From contig JABSPN010000011.1 of the NCBI GenBank assembly GCA_013214425.1, positions 1 through 20,188 of the forward strand: a stretch of 20,188 nt of DNA, in the 5' to 3' direction. The stretch comes from Flavobacteriaceae bacterium (GTDB taxonomy: Bacteria > Bacteroidota > Bacteroidia > Flavobacteriales > Flavobacteriaceae). The stretch's first letter is position 1. Each line of letters opens with the position of its first letter. The notes beneath the pieces are model-generated. The model was not told the origin of the DNA. It did not search any database and saw nothing but the letters and a program-made list of their open reading frames with translations. This document shows positions 1-6,846 of the stretch, in pieces. A program made the translations under genes and the position numbers.

Positions 1-618
1 CATATCTGCAATATCTTCTTCATGGGTAACGATCAAAATTGTTTTTCCTTCATCGTTTAATTCTTGTATAAAATCCATGATTTCATAAGAAGTTTTAGTA
101 TCTAATGCTCCTGTTGGCTCATCGGCAAGAAGTAATTTTGGATTTGCAGCTAAGGCTCTAGCAATGGCCACACGCTGTTTTTGCCCACCAGACAATTCAT
201 TTGGTAAGTGATGTGCCCAATCGGCCAACCCAACTTTTTCAAGATGAAACATTGCCTTTTCAATACGTTCTTTTCTTTTCAGTCCTTGGTAGTATAATGG
301 CAATGCAACATTCTCAACTGCGTTTTTGTAGTTAATCAAGTTAAATGATTGAAAAATAAAACCTAAAAACTTGTTTCTGTAAACCGCAGCTTTCTTTTCA
401 TTAAGGTTTTTGATAAGAGTATCATCTAGAAGATACTCACCTTCATCTGCTTCATCAAGCATTCCAATAATATTCAGAAGTGTCGATTTTCCTGAACCGG
501 AAGATCCCATAATGGAAACTAATTCTCCTTCTTTAACAGAAAGGTCGATTCCTTTCAATACATGCAAACTAGAATCTCCTATTGGATAGGACTTGTGCAA
601 TTTCTTAATTTCAAGCAT
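1..618 (-). CDS. ABC transporter ATP-binding protein, MacB/LolD type (3' end missing)
   Basis: The reading frame starts at an ATG at 618-616 and stays open to the window edge, giving 206 residues; family members usually have about 225-230, so roughly the last 20 are missing. Visible motifs are Walker A GSSGSGKST (residues 38-46), Q-loop glutamine 90, signature LSGGQ (142-146), Walker B LLLADE (162-167), D-loop ALDT (171-174) and the switch histidine in THEE (H199). ATPEPTG-type spacing and the LSGGQKQRVAIARAL stretch are those of the MacB/LolD/FtsE class, which energises a FtsX/MacB-like permease for lipoprotein, peptide or efflux work from the cytoplasmic face. The permease is not in the window, so the substrate is unknown. 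A perfect dyad (633-658) lies just upstream. It may not belong to the respiratory operon upstream, from which it is separated by 94 bases. Class assignment is secure; specific role is not. Confidence 0.93.
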   Translation of the reverse strand, partial: MLEIKKLHKSYPIGDSSLHVLKGIDLSVKEGELVSIMGSSGSGKSTLLNIIGMLDEADEGEYLLDDTLIKNLNEKKAAVYRNKFLGFIFQSFNLINYKNAVENVALPLYYQGLKRKERIEKAMFHLEKVGLADWAHHLPNELSGGQKQRVAIARALAANPKLLLADEPTGALDTKTSYEIMDFIQELNDEGKTILIVTHEEDIADM

Positions 619-632
619 AATTCAGTTGATTT

Positions 633-658
633 CAATATTACCTTTTTGCGTAATATTG
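633..658. promoter_or_regulatory. 9+9 bp inverted repeat upstream of the ABC ATPase gene
   Basis: CAATATTAC at 633-641 is repeated in inverted form as GTAATATTG at 650-658 with an 8-base spacer. It sits 15 bases upstream of the start codon at 618. On the minus strand the proximal arm contains TAATATTG, one mismatch from the TAnnTTTG -7 element, although no TTG is seen at the usual -33 distance. The shape suits an operator bound by a dimeric regulator. The alternative, a hairpin ending the upstream operon, is weaker because the arms are AT-only apart from one C or G at each end and no clear U-run follows. Confidence 0.4.
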
Positions 659-712
659 TTAATATGACTCAAAAATCAAATAATTGTTACAACTAGAAAT
701 CTAAATAAAACG

Positions 713-931
713 TTAAAGTTTTTTATAGAAGAATTTTCGGTAGATAACAAAGCCCACAATACCCACTAAAATGTAGGGCGCAGCCATTAAAACAATAATT
801 CCATTATTAACTCCTTCAGCCATAGAATTATCTCCCATAGATTCTAATTGAGCCCTACACATGGCGCATTGAGCCGAAAGATCTGAGGGGATCAGTGATA
901 AAGTCAGTAATAAGAAAAACAACTTTTTCAT
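713..931 (-). CDS. Small exported membrane protein with N-terminal CxxC (72 aa)
   Basis: The product has a signal-like segment (residues 1-20, ending LSA), then Q-C-A-M-C-R-A (C22 and C25), a short polar stretch, and one transmembrane helix (about 46-64) followed by a basic tail (RKFFYKK). If cleaved after residue 20, the CxxC lies at the very N-terminus of the mature protein in the periplasm, held by the C-terminal helix. It is the last gene of the SCO/DUF420 group, 11 bases after the preceding gene. Small proteins of this kind are familiar from Bacteroidetes cytochrome oxidase loci but I know no assigned function. A role in thiol or copper handling during oxidase assembly is inferred from context and CxxC alone. 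The cysteine is not in a proper lipobox (SAQC), so a lipoprotein is unlikely. Confidence 0.82.
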   Translation of the reverse strand: MKKLFFLLLTLSLIPSDLSAQCAMCRAQLESMGDNSMAEGVNNGIIVLMAAPYILVGIVGFVIYRKFFYKKL

Positions 932-942
932 TTATACTCAAT

Positions 943-1479
943 TTAATTATAATATGGCGATATCATGATATACACAATAACACCTGTAACAGCAACATAC
1001 AACCAAATTGGAAACGTAATTTTTGCTATTTTCTTATGTTTATCAAATCGCTCTGCTAAGGCTTTAACATAGGTGACCAACACTAAAGGAATCACTCCTA
1101 TTGAGAGTAAGATATGCGTGATCAGTATAAAATAATATACATATTTAATAGCCCCTACTCCTCCAAATGCTGTAGACTCAGAAGTCATATGATAGGCCAC
1201 ATACATGACCAAAAAACAACAGGAAAGAAAGATCGCAAATTTCATTAGTCTTTCATGAGCGCCCCTATTCCCTTTTTTAATAATCATAATAGCTATGACG
1301 AGGACTACTGCAGTTAAACCGTTAATTGTCGCATAAATTGGTGGTAAAAAGCTTAGTGGTTGGACATCATATCCCATTCTTTTCAGGTTCACACCAAATA
1401 AAGCTGCAACTGCCAGTGGGATCACGATCGATAAAATCCATATCCATTTATTATATTTCTTTTCCTTATCGGTTTGCAT
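943..1479 (-). CDS. DUF420 / CtaM-like membrane protein (oxidase assembly)
   Basis: 178 residues with five predicted transmembrane helices (about 13-30, 47-68, 79-97, 112-138, 153-174). The LPPIYATINGLTA segment at 45-57 and histidines H75, H97 and H122 at membrane edges fit the DUF420 family, which includes YozB/CtaM of Firmicutes; CtaM is known to be needed for aa3-type oxidase activity in Staphylococcus. The start codon lies 1 base from the SCO gene stop, so translation is probably coupled. The neighbours (SCO, two subunit III genes, ctaB) support a role in maturing the heme-copper oxidase, perhaps in heme or copper insertion. Family call is fairly firm; the exact biochemical step is not known to me. 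Confidence 0.85.
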   Translation of the reverse strand: MQTDKEKKYNKWIWILSIVIPLAVAALFGVNLKRMGYDVQPLSFLPPIYATINGLTAVVLVIAIMIIKKGNRGAHERLMKFAIFLSCCFLVMYVAYHMTSESTAFGGVGAIKYVYYFILITHILLSIGVIPLVLVTYVKALAERFDKHKKIAKITFPIWLYVAVTGVIVYIMISPYYN

Positions 1480-1480
1480 A

Positions 1481-2164
1481 TTACTCTTTTAATAATTTTT
1501 CTATATCCTTAATCAGCTCCATAACCTGAGCTTCAGACTCTCCTTCTTTAACTCCTCTGTAGTATAAAATCGGATTTTCAAACTGATCTTTTCTCGAACG
1601 AATCACACCTTCTTTATCCATTAAAGCAAAAAGTCCTGAATGTTCGAATCCTCCAGCTACATCAGCATTTTCGCCAACATACACTTCAAACTTTTTAGCC
1701 AGGTCAAAAATAACATCCTGATCTCCGGTTAAAAAATTCCAGTTCGTATTTGTTATCCCATATCGCTTCTTATAAGCCTTGAGGACTTCAGGAGTATCAA
1801 CATTCGGGTTAATTGTAATTGATGCTATTCCGAAATCTCTTCTGTTACCAAAAACCGAATCCAACTTCTTCATATTTTCATTCATTTTAGGGCAAATAGT
1901 TGGACAGGTAGTAAAAAAGAACTCTACCAGATATACTTTGTCCCTATAAAAATCAGATGGGATCTTTTCACCTTCTTCATTGATAAAAGAAAACTCTGGA
2001 GCCTTTGCAAAAGAAACCAGGTCGGATTTCTTTCCCTTAACCTTATTCAATCTGTTATCATCAAGAATATCGCCTCCTTTAGCACGATCTATAATTTTAG
2101 GAATCACTAAAATCCCAAATATTAAAATGATAAACGAAATCCCTATATAACTCTTATTCTTCAT
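1481..2164 (-). CDS. SCO1/SenC-family copper chaperone
   Basis: 227 residues: an N-terminal membrane anchor (about 5-24), a linker, then a thioredoxin-fold SCO domain (about 55-225). The copper ligands are all visible: C87 and C91 in TTCPTICPK and H175 in GFEHSG. SCO proteins deliver copper to the CuA site of cytochrome c oxidase subunit II, or keep its thiols reduced, on the periplasmic side. The ATG lies inside the end of the preceding gene (11-base overlap), which is a related but degenerate SCO-like protein, and the DUF420 gene follows 1 base later; the three are almost certainly co-transcribed. Length and motif order are normal for the family. Confidence 0.95.
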   Translation of the reverse strand: MKNKSYIGISFIILIFGILVIPKIIDRAKGGDILDDNRLNKVKGKKSDLVSFAKAPEFSFINEEGEKIPSDFYRDKVYLVEFFFTTCPTICPKMNENMKKLDSVFGNRRDFGIASITINPNVDTPEVLKAYKKRYGITNTNWNFLTGDQDVIFDLAKKFEVYVGENADVAGGFEHSGLFALMDKEGVIRSRKDQFENPILYYRGVKEGESEAQVMELIKDIEKLLKE

Positions 2165-2828
2165 TTTCTAAATTAATATTAGATTTCTTTCTGTTGGCTT
2201 TGTTCTCATTATTATGTATGCTGTATTCTTTTAGCAGCATCTTGACATCATCTTTTAATTTGTTTACTTCTGAAACATCATTCGGATTAAAACCAATCAT
2301 CTCACCATTGTCTTTATCATCTTTTCTCCCTCTAATTTGCAGCTCCTGATCTACTAAATAAACGTCTTCTGCATTTAGTTTTTCATCTAGTTTGGCAATT
2401 AGACCTATTCTGTCGTAATAATTTCTATAATTGGCTTCGGAAAGATATAGAATATTCCACTTTTCTATATTGGCATCGGCTGTTTGCTGTAATTCAGCCA
2501 TCACCGATTCAATATCCTTTTTGTTAGTATCAAGTGTTACCACCAAAAGTCTTAAGTGCTTATATACTTCAAAACGCTTATTGATTTTCTGATTTAAATT
2601 AAAAAAAATGTTCTTGTTATTCAGGATATCATTCCCCAGAAAAGCCACGATTGTTATCTTATCTTCAAGTGTGTAGTCCTTATCATTTTTTGGCAATTCA
2701 AGTAATCTATACTCGAAGCGATCTACCGGTTTAAAATTATATTGCGCTTTCAAGAAAAATAACAAGGCTAGAACTGGCATAAAAAACAGTACTGCTAATA
2801 ATAGATATTTCTTTGTTTGTTGTTTCAT
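2154..2828 (-). CDS. Membrane-anchored SCO-like protein lacking the copper ligands
   Basis: 224 residues: basic N-terminus, one membrane helix (about 8-26), then a soluble periplasmic domain. By eye it aligns along its length with the SCO protein encoded next: KITIVAFLG (57-65) with KVYLVEFFF, EKWNILYLS (122-130) with TNWNFLTGD, VYLVDQELQIRGRKD (156-170) with FALMDKEGVIRSRKD, and VKMLLKE (195-201) with IEKLLKE. In that alignment C87 and C91 become I68 and K72, and H175 falls at N152, so no copper or thiol chemistry of the SCO type is possible. The C-terminus (after about 205) is a charged Asn/Lys/Glu-rich tail. It overlaps the SCO gene by 11 bases. Likely a non-catalytic partner or scaffold in oxidase assembly; this is inference. 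A terminator separates it from the subunit IV gene, and I found no clear promoter. Confidence 0.85.
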   Translation of the reverse strand: MKQQTKKYLLLAVLFFMPVLALLFFLKAQYNFKPVDRFEYRLLELPKNDKDYTLEDKITIVAFLGNDILNNKNIFFNLNQKINKRFEVYKHLRLLVVTLDTNKKDIESVMAELQQTADANIEKWNILYLSEANYRNYYDRIGLIAKLDEKLNAEDVYLVDQELQIRGRKDDKDNGEMIGFNPNDVSEVNKLKDDVKMLLKEYSIHNNENKANRKKSNINLENEE

Positions 2829-2850
2829 TTAGAACCTTATGAGTATAAAA

Positions 2851-2872
2851 AAGACGGTCGTCAAACCGTCTT
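2851..2872 (-). terminator. Rho-independent terminator after oxidase subunit IV gene
   Basis: AAGACGGT (2851-2858) pairs with ACCGTCTT (2865-2872) around a 6-base loop. Read on the minus strand the stem is followed by a run of T from 2852 down to 2847. It lies 26 bases past the subunit IV stop and 22 bases before the start of the SCO-like gene, so it splits the respiratory cluster into a structural part and an assembly part, possibly with partial read-through. Confidence 0.85.
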
Positions 2873-2898
2873 CATTATATTTTATTTAAAAGAATTCA

Positions 2899-3282
2899 TT
2901 AAAAATCTCTTGTTATGAAAGACGCTTTCATGAATTGGTAAATATAATCTCCTTCTACTAGTAGGATAAATGTTAAATAACATATCAGGAAAATTCCAGT
3001 CCATACTACAGATCTTCTAAACCATTTTTTTTCTCCATCCATATGCATGAATGCCCATGTTATATAATAAGCTTTATACAACGTTAAAATAATGAAGAAC
3101 CAGTTTAACCACTTTAATCCAGTAATGTTATCTGCCATCATAAATTCTGGCTTTATGATACCAAAAAATACTTCTACTATAGTCACTACTGATAGTAGAC
3201 CGAATACATACCAAATTTTTTGGATGTTGTTTTTAGGTTTTAATAAACCGAATAATATTGTTGATTCTTGATCGTGTCCCAT
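2899..3282 (-). CDS. Cytochrome c oxidase subunit IV family protein
   Basis: 127 residues from the ATG at 3282-3280 (MGHDQEST). An in-frame upstream ATG at 3363 would add 27 residues, but that stretch overlaps the 3' end of the subunit III gene by 58 bases and looks like its shadow. With the internal start the gap is 23 bases and the size matches small bacterial subunit IV (CtaF-like) proteins. Three transmembrane helices are visible (about 22-45, 57-80, 91-115), with WAFMHMDGEKKW on the loop after the second. The protein is a small accessory subunit of an aa3/caa3-type heme-copper oxidase in the inner membrane and is the last gene before the terminator. Catalytic subunits I and II are not encoded here. 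Confidence 0.88.
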   Translation of the reverse strand: MGHDQESTILFGLLKPKNNIQKIWYVFGLLSVVTIVEVFFGIIKPEFMMADNITGLKWLNWFFIILTLYKAYYITWAFMHMDGEKKWFRRSVVWTGIFLICYLTFILLVEGDYIYQFMKASFITRDF

Positions 3283-3305
3283 GACTAACTTTAATCTTTT
3301 TTTAA

Positions 3306-4268
3306 TTATACTAAGTAGAAGAATGTGAATACGAATACCCAAACTAAATCTACAAAGTGCCAATATAATCCTACTTTTTCAACCATTTCATAGTGACCTC
3401 TTCTTTCATAAGTCCCTAAAATAATATTGAAGAATATAATTATGTTAAAAACAATCCCAGAGAATACATGGAAACCGTGGAATCCAGTAATGAAGAAAAA
3501 GAAATCTGCGAATAACGGCTTTCCATATTCGTTCTCTAAGAGGTTAGCTCCAAAAACTACATTCTTCATATCTTTCAGTGCTTCAGCAGAATCTTCTCTA
3601 CTTAACACAACTTTCTCATTATTAACAATCGTCTCTGTTTTTATGACAACGTTTGGATTCGCATTGAATGCTTTTACGATATCTGCTTTAGTATATTCCG
3701 GAAGTGGTGCTTCATTTACGAACCATAATCCGTTCTTGCTTTCATGCTGTACTCTATCTCCGTGAGCTGCATGACCATCAACTAAGTCATGAATAGAAAC
3801 TCTTTCCTTTTTACTATCGGCCTTAACGAATTGTAAGACATTACCACCTTTAGTAATTACTGCTCCATTGTGTCCAGAGATAAAGTTTTTCCACTCCCAA
3901 GCCTGAGATCCTACGAACATGGCACCACCAATGATCGTTAAGAACATGTATAAAATTACTTTTTTCTGTTGCATTTTGTGACCAGCATCTACTGCTAACA
4001 CCATCGTAACAGATGAGAAGATTAAGATAAATGTCATCAATGCCACGAAGTACATCGGATTATCTCCATGCATAAATGGGAAGTGATTGAATACTTCATC
4101 TGGCAATGGCCATGACTCAATAAACTTAAATCTCGAGAATGCGTAAGCGGTAATAAATCCTGAGAACGTTAATGCATCTGATAAAATGAAAAACCACATC
4201 ATCATTTTACCATAACTGATACCAAATGGCTTTGGTTCTGTGATATCTACTGTGTGTGTTGCACCCAT
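3306..4268 (-). CDS. Cytochrome c oxidase subunit III, long form with large extra loop
   Basis: 320 residues with five transmembrane helices (about 22-46, 72-94, 103-125, 256-285, 300-320). Subunit III hallmarks are the AWEW glutamate (E125) and the ITGFHGFHVFSG stretch (260-271), plus WHFVDLVW near the C-terminus. Between E125 and the FHGFH helix lies a hydrophilic insert of roughly 120 residues (about 131-250, rich in His, Lys, Val, Asn) where ordinary subunit III proteins have a short loop. The insert presumably faces the periplasm or cytoplasm as a separate domain; its role is unknown to me. It is the second of two adjacent subunit III genes, 48 bases after the shorter one, and 23 bases ahead of the subunit IV gene. 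Confidence 0.93.
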   Translation of the reverse strand: MGATHTVDITEPKPFGISYGKMMMWFFILSDALTFSGFITAYAFSRFKFIESWPLPDEVFNHFPFMHGDNPMYFVALMTFILIFSSVTMVLAVDAGHKMQQKKVILYMFLTIIGGAMFVGSQAWEWKNFISGHNGAVITKGGNVLQFVKADSKKERVSIHDLVDGHAAHGDRVQHESKNGLWFVNEAPLPEYTKADIVKAFNANPNVVIKTETIVNNEKVVLSREDSAEALKDMKNVVFGANLLENEYGKPLFADFFFFITGFHGFHVFSGIVFNIIIFFNIILGTYERRGHYEMVEKVGLYWHFVDLVWVFVFTFFYLV

Positions 4269-4316
4269 GTTTTTACTGTAGTTCTTTTAAAAATATTCTG
4301 TCAAAAATAATCAATT

Positions 4317-4904
4317 TTATGGTCTATAAAAATAGAAAAACAAAAAGAGTGCTATCCATAAAAAGTCTAAAAAATGCCAAAATGTTTCAGCTAGTTCAAT
4401 ACCAAGGGTTTGAGCTGCATTGTAGCGTTGTTTATAATGATTATAAATTACGACCAAAAGGCATATTATTGCTGCTGCGAGGTGCGCTATGTGAAGAAAA
4501 ACGATCGCATAGATCATCGATGTGGTCACATTTGATCCGTCACCTGCGGGATAATAACCTGTTGAATCTCTTAATTGTTCAAACCCTTCAAACTGTAAAT
4601 AACAGAAAACCAGTCCTAATACCAGCGTAATCAAAAGCCAAATCATCCCCATCGATCTTTGTTCTGCTCGGATAGCTTTTGTTGCCAGATAAAACGTAAC
4701 ACTGCTAATTAAAATCGCTATTGTACTCAGTAAAAATGCCTGAGGCAATTCAAAATCCTGAAGCCAATCTGGTCTTTTAGCACTTATAACATAAGAACTA
4801 ATCAAAGCAAGAAAAGCCATGCTAAAGCTAATCATAGCAAACCATAGCATCATTTTTTTCGATCTCTCAATTCTTTCTCTTTCTGTTCCCTGAGTTAAAT
4901 CCAT
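4317..4904 (-). CDS. Cytochrome c oxidase subunit III family protein, short form
   Basis: 195 residues with five transmembrane helices (about 17-41, 56-78, 87-105, 130-153, 175-192). Typical subunit III elements are the membrane glutamate in LQFEGFEQL (E106), the histidine-bearing VFLHIAHLAAA stretch (135-145) and the C-terminal FWHFLDFLWIALF. The length is like the CtaE type of Firmicutes. It overlaps the end of ctaB by 10 bases, so translation is probably coupled. It is clearly not a copy of the following 320-aa protein but a distinct paralogue lacking the big loop. Which of the two occupies the usual subunit III place in the assembled oxidase, or whether both do, cannot be told from sequence. 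Confidence 0.92.
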   Translation of the reverse strand: MDLTQGTERERIERSKKMMLWFAMISFSMAFLALISSYVISAKRPDWLQDFELPQAFLLSTIAILISSVTFYLATKAIRAEQRSMGMIWLLITLVLGLVFCYLQFEGFEQLRDSTGYYPAGDGSNVTTSMIYAIVFLHIAHLAAAIICLLVVIYNHYKQRYNAAQTLGIELAETFWHFLDFLWIALFLFFYFYRP

Positions 4905-5800
4905 AGTCTTATATATTTATCTACTATATAAATCAATTGAAGTAAGGTAATATAGGACACACTAGCCAACATCAGTTTTCTAGCAGTTTGTGGCTCTCTA
5001 TCCTTAAAGAGTTTAATTGCATAATGCAGCATTCCTAACCCTAATATTACCAGTATTATCGCAGTCACAACAGAAATACTTAAGCGGCCTGTAAATCCGA
5101 ATACCGGAATTACCGATGCCAGAATCGTCCAAATAGTATAAACAATTATTTGAACAGCTGTTGCTTTATCTCTTTTTCCTGTTGGAAGCATTAAAAAACC
5201 TCCTTTTTGATAGTCCTCATGTAAAAACCAACCAATAGCCCAAAAATGTGGGAATTGCCAAAAAAACTGAACAGCAAACAATGTTCCTGCCTCAATCCCA
5301 AAATCACCAGTAGCAGCAACCCATCCTAACATAAATGGAATCGCTCCTGGGAAAGCCCCCACAAAAACCGATAAGGGTGTTTTGGTTTTTAATGGTGTAT
5401 ATAAACTCACATACATGAAAATCGAAATCGCAGCAAACATGGCTGTTTTTGGATTGATCACATAGAGAATTAATATTCCTAAAACTGTTAATAATGACGC
5501 TATGATAAAAGCTCTATTCACAGTCATTCTTCCTGATGGTAATGGCCTCCCTTTGGTCCTGTCCATCAACGCATCTAAATCTTTTTCTATGATCTGATTA
5601 TAGGCATTTGAGGCTCCTACCATACAGTAACCTCCAACGGCTAACATGAGTAATACTTGAACATCTATGGTATCGGCAGCTAAGAAATAACCTGCAATTG
5701 AAGAAAACACAACACTAACAGATAACCGTATCTTCGTTATCTCCTTAAATTCTGTTAAAAATGTATGTTTTATCGCTTCTGTTCGACTCAAAATGGACAA
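4895..5800 (-). CDS. ctaB: Protoheme IX farnesyltransferase (heme O synthase)
   Basis: 301-residue polytopic UbiA-superfamily prenyltransferase that attaches a farnesyl group to heme b to make heme O, the precursor of heme A for the oxidase encoded downstream. The Asp-rich prenyl-diphosphate site is visible as NAYNQIIEKDLDALMDRTKG (65-84), followed by RPLPSG; the second conserved region is WQFPHFW (181-187) with HEDYQKGGFLMLP (194-206). About eight or nine membrane helices are apparent. No ATG exists before residue 51, and family N-termini reach the EITKIRL segment (20-26) within about 20 residues, so the start is TTG at 5800-5798, or the in-frame TTG at 5791. A near-perfect promoter lies at 5817-5847, leaving a leader of only about 10-20 bases. 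First gene of the respiratory operon. Confidence 0.95.
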   Translation of the reverse strand: MSILSRTEAIKHTFLTEFKEITKIRLSVSVVFSSIAGYFLAADTIDVQVLLMLAVGGYCMVGASNAYNQIIEKDLDALMDRTKGRPLPSGRMTVNRAFIIASLLTVLGILILYVINPKTAMFAAISIFMYVSLYTPLKTKTPLSVFVGAFPGAIPFMLGWVAATGDFGIEAGTLFAVQFFWQFPHFWAIGWFLHEDYQKGGFLMLPTGKRDKATAVQIIVYTIWTILASVIPVFGFTGRLSISVVTAIILVILGLGMLHYAIKLFKDREPQTARKLMLASVSYITLLQLIYIVDKYIRLWI

Positions 5801-5816
5801 GTCTTTAAAATGACTG

Positions 5817-5847
5817 CAAAGATACTTTTTAAATGCTTGTTATGCAA
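5817..5847 (-). promoter_or_regulatory. Flavobacterial promoter of the ctaB-oxidase operon
   Basis: On the minus strand TTG (5847-5845) is followed after 20 bases by TATCTTTG (5824-5817). This is an exact match to the Bacteroidetes housekeeping promoter TTG-N(about 19-21)-TAnnTTTG. It lies 16 bases upstream of the TTG start of ctaB, which implies a very short leader. It sits in the 111-base divergent region shared with the metallo-hydrolase gene. Confidence 0.75.
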
Positions 5848-5864
5848 TGTAATTTGAATCTTAA

Positions 5865-5896
5865 TTGTAGTTTTAACTGAATATACATTACCTTAG
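5865..5896 (+). promoter_or_regulatory. Candidate promoter of the metallo-hydrolase gene
   Basis: TTG at 5865-5867, a 21-base spacer, then TACCTTAG at 5889-5896, one mismatch from TAnnTTTG. The element ends 15 bases before the ATG at 5912. Weaker than the divergent ctaB promoter but correctly placed. Confidence 0.4.
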
Positions 5897-5911
5897 TAAA
5901 AAATCCTTATC

Positions 5912-6838
5912 ATGAAAAAAATCATACCCCTTTACTGCTTGGTTGCCCTGTTATCTTTTAACGGATTTGCCCAAGAAAAAAAAGAAGTTGTCATTGAAAC
6001 AACTCAGTTAAACGAAAATATCTACATGCTTAAAGGCCAGGGGGGTAATATTGGACTTTCAATAGGCGAAGATGGGATTTTCATGATAGACGATCAATTT
6101 GCGCGCCTAACTCCCAAGATTTTAGAGGCCATCAGAAACATATCTGACAAACCCATTAAATTTTTACTCAATACCCATTGGCATGGTGATCACACTGGAG
6201 GAAATGAAAACATGAGTAACGAAGGAGCTGTTATTGTTGCTCATGAAAATGTAAGAAAACGTATGAGCGTTGACCAATTTAATAAAGAAAGAAATAGAAC
6301 TACCAAGGCTGCTCCTAAAGCAGCTTTGCCGGTCGTTACTTTTACTAAAGACATTATGTTTCACATGAATGGTGAAGACATTATGGTTTTCCATGTTCAC
6401 CATGCGCATACTGATGGTGATGCTATGGTGTATTTTACAAAAAGTAATGTGTTGCATATGGGAGATACCTACTTTCAAGGAAAATTCCCCTATATAGACC
6501 TTTCTTCAGGGGGAAGTATAGACGGATATATTCAAGCACACAAAAAGGCTTTAATGCTAATAAACGACGACACTAAAATAATACCTGGGCATCGTAACTT
6601 ATCGAACAAAAAAGAACTTCGCGAGTACGTAAAAATGTTAGAAGATATTACTTTAAAAATCAGAGTCAAGATTGCTGAAGGAAAAACTATAGAAGAAGTA
6701 AGTAAAGATGCTTCCATAACTAAAACCTACGAAGACCAAAAGTTTGCCAATTGGTTTATCAATGCTGAAACCATTAGAAGCACTATTTATAAAAGCCTGA
6801 CAACGCATAAAAAGATGAAGTCTGAAAACGACAGATAA
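5912..6838 (+). CDS. Exported metallo-beta-lactamase-fold hydrolase
   Basis: 308 residues: a signal peptide (MKKIIPLYCLVALLSFNGFA, residues 1-20), then an MBL-fold domain. Zinc-site residues are H89, H91, D93 and H94 in THWHGDHTGG, H166 in AHTDGD, D185 in MGDTYF and H227 in PGHR, so a complete two-metal site appears intact. The pattern resembles general periplasmic MBL-fold hydrolases more than true class B beta-lactamases, so the substrate is unknown. The C-terminus (about 235-308) is a helical Lys/Glu-rich region. It is the only plus-strand gene in the window, divergent from ctaB and ending 8 bases from the remB stop; no terminator hairpin fits between the convergent genes. No link to respiration or gliding is visible beyond position. 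Confidence 0.92.
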   Translation: MKKIIPLYCLVALLSFNGFAQEKKEVVIETTQLNENIYMLKGQGGNIGLSIGEDGIFMIDDQFARLTPKILEAIRNISDKPIKFLLNTHWHGDHTGGNENMSNEGAVIVAHENVRKRMSVDQFNKERNRTTKAAPKAALPVVTFTKDIMFHMNGEDIMVFHVHHAHTDGDAMVYFTKSNVLHMGDTYFQGKFPYIDLSSGGSIDGYIQAHKKALMLINDDTKIIPGHRNLSNKKELREYVKMLEDITLKIRVKIAEGKTIEEVSKDASITKTYEDQKFANWFINAETIRSTIYKSLTTHKKMKSENDR

Positions 6839-6846
6839 TGTGTTTT

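Noticed and set aside
3283..3363. 27-residue N-terminal extension of the oxidase subunit IV gene
   Set aside because: It overlaps the end of the subunit III gene by 58 bases, and starting at 3282 gives the usual family length with a normal gap.
3427..3765. Plus-strand open frames opposite the oxidase genes (3427-3765, 4256-4630, 1326-1529)
   Set aside because: They lie antisense to firmly identified membrane-protein genes and show no protein-like features.
4302..4309. Possible internal promoter (TATTTTTG on the minus strand) before the long subunit III gene
   Set aside because: No TTG lies at the required -33 distance, and the gene sits in a tight operon.
6164..6478. Minus-strand open frames inside the metallo-hydrolase gene (6164-6478, 6532-6717)
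   Set aside because: They overlap the zinc-binding motifs of a complete gene; the His-rich translation is the mirror of that coding sequence.
5912..6838. Calling the metallo-hydrolase a beta-lactamase resistance gene
   Set aside because: The zinc motif is common to the whole MBL superfamily and nothing specific to class B lactamases could be identified by eye.
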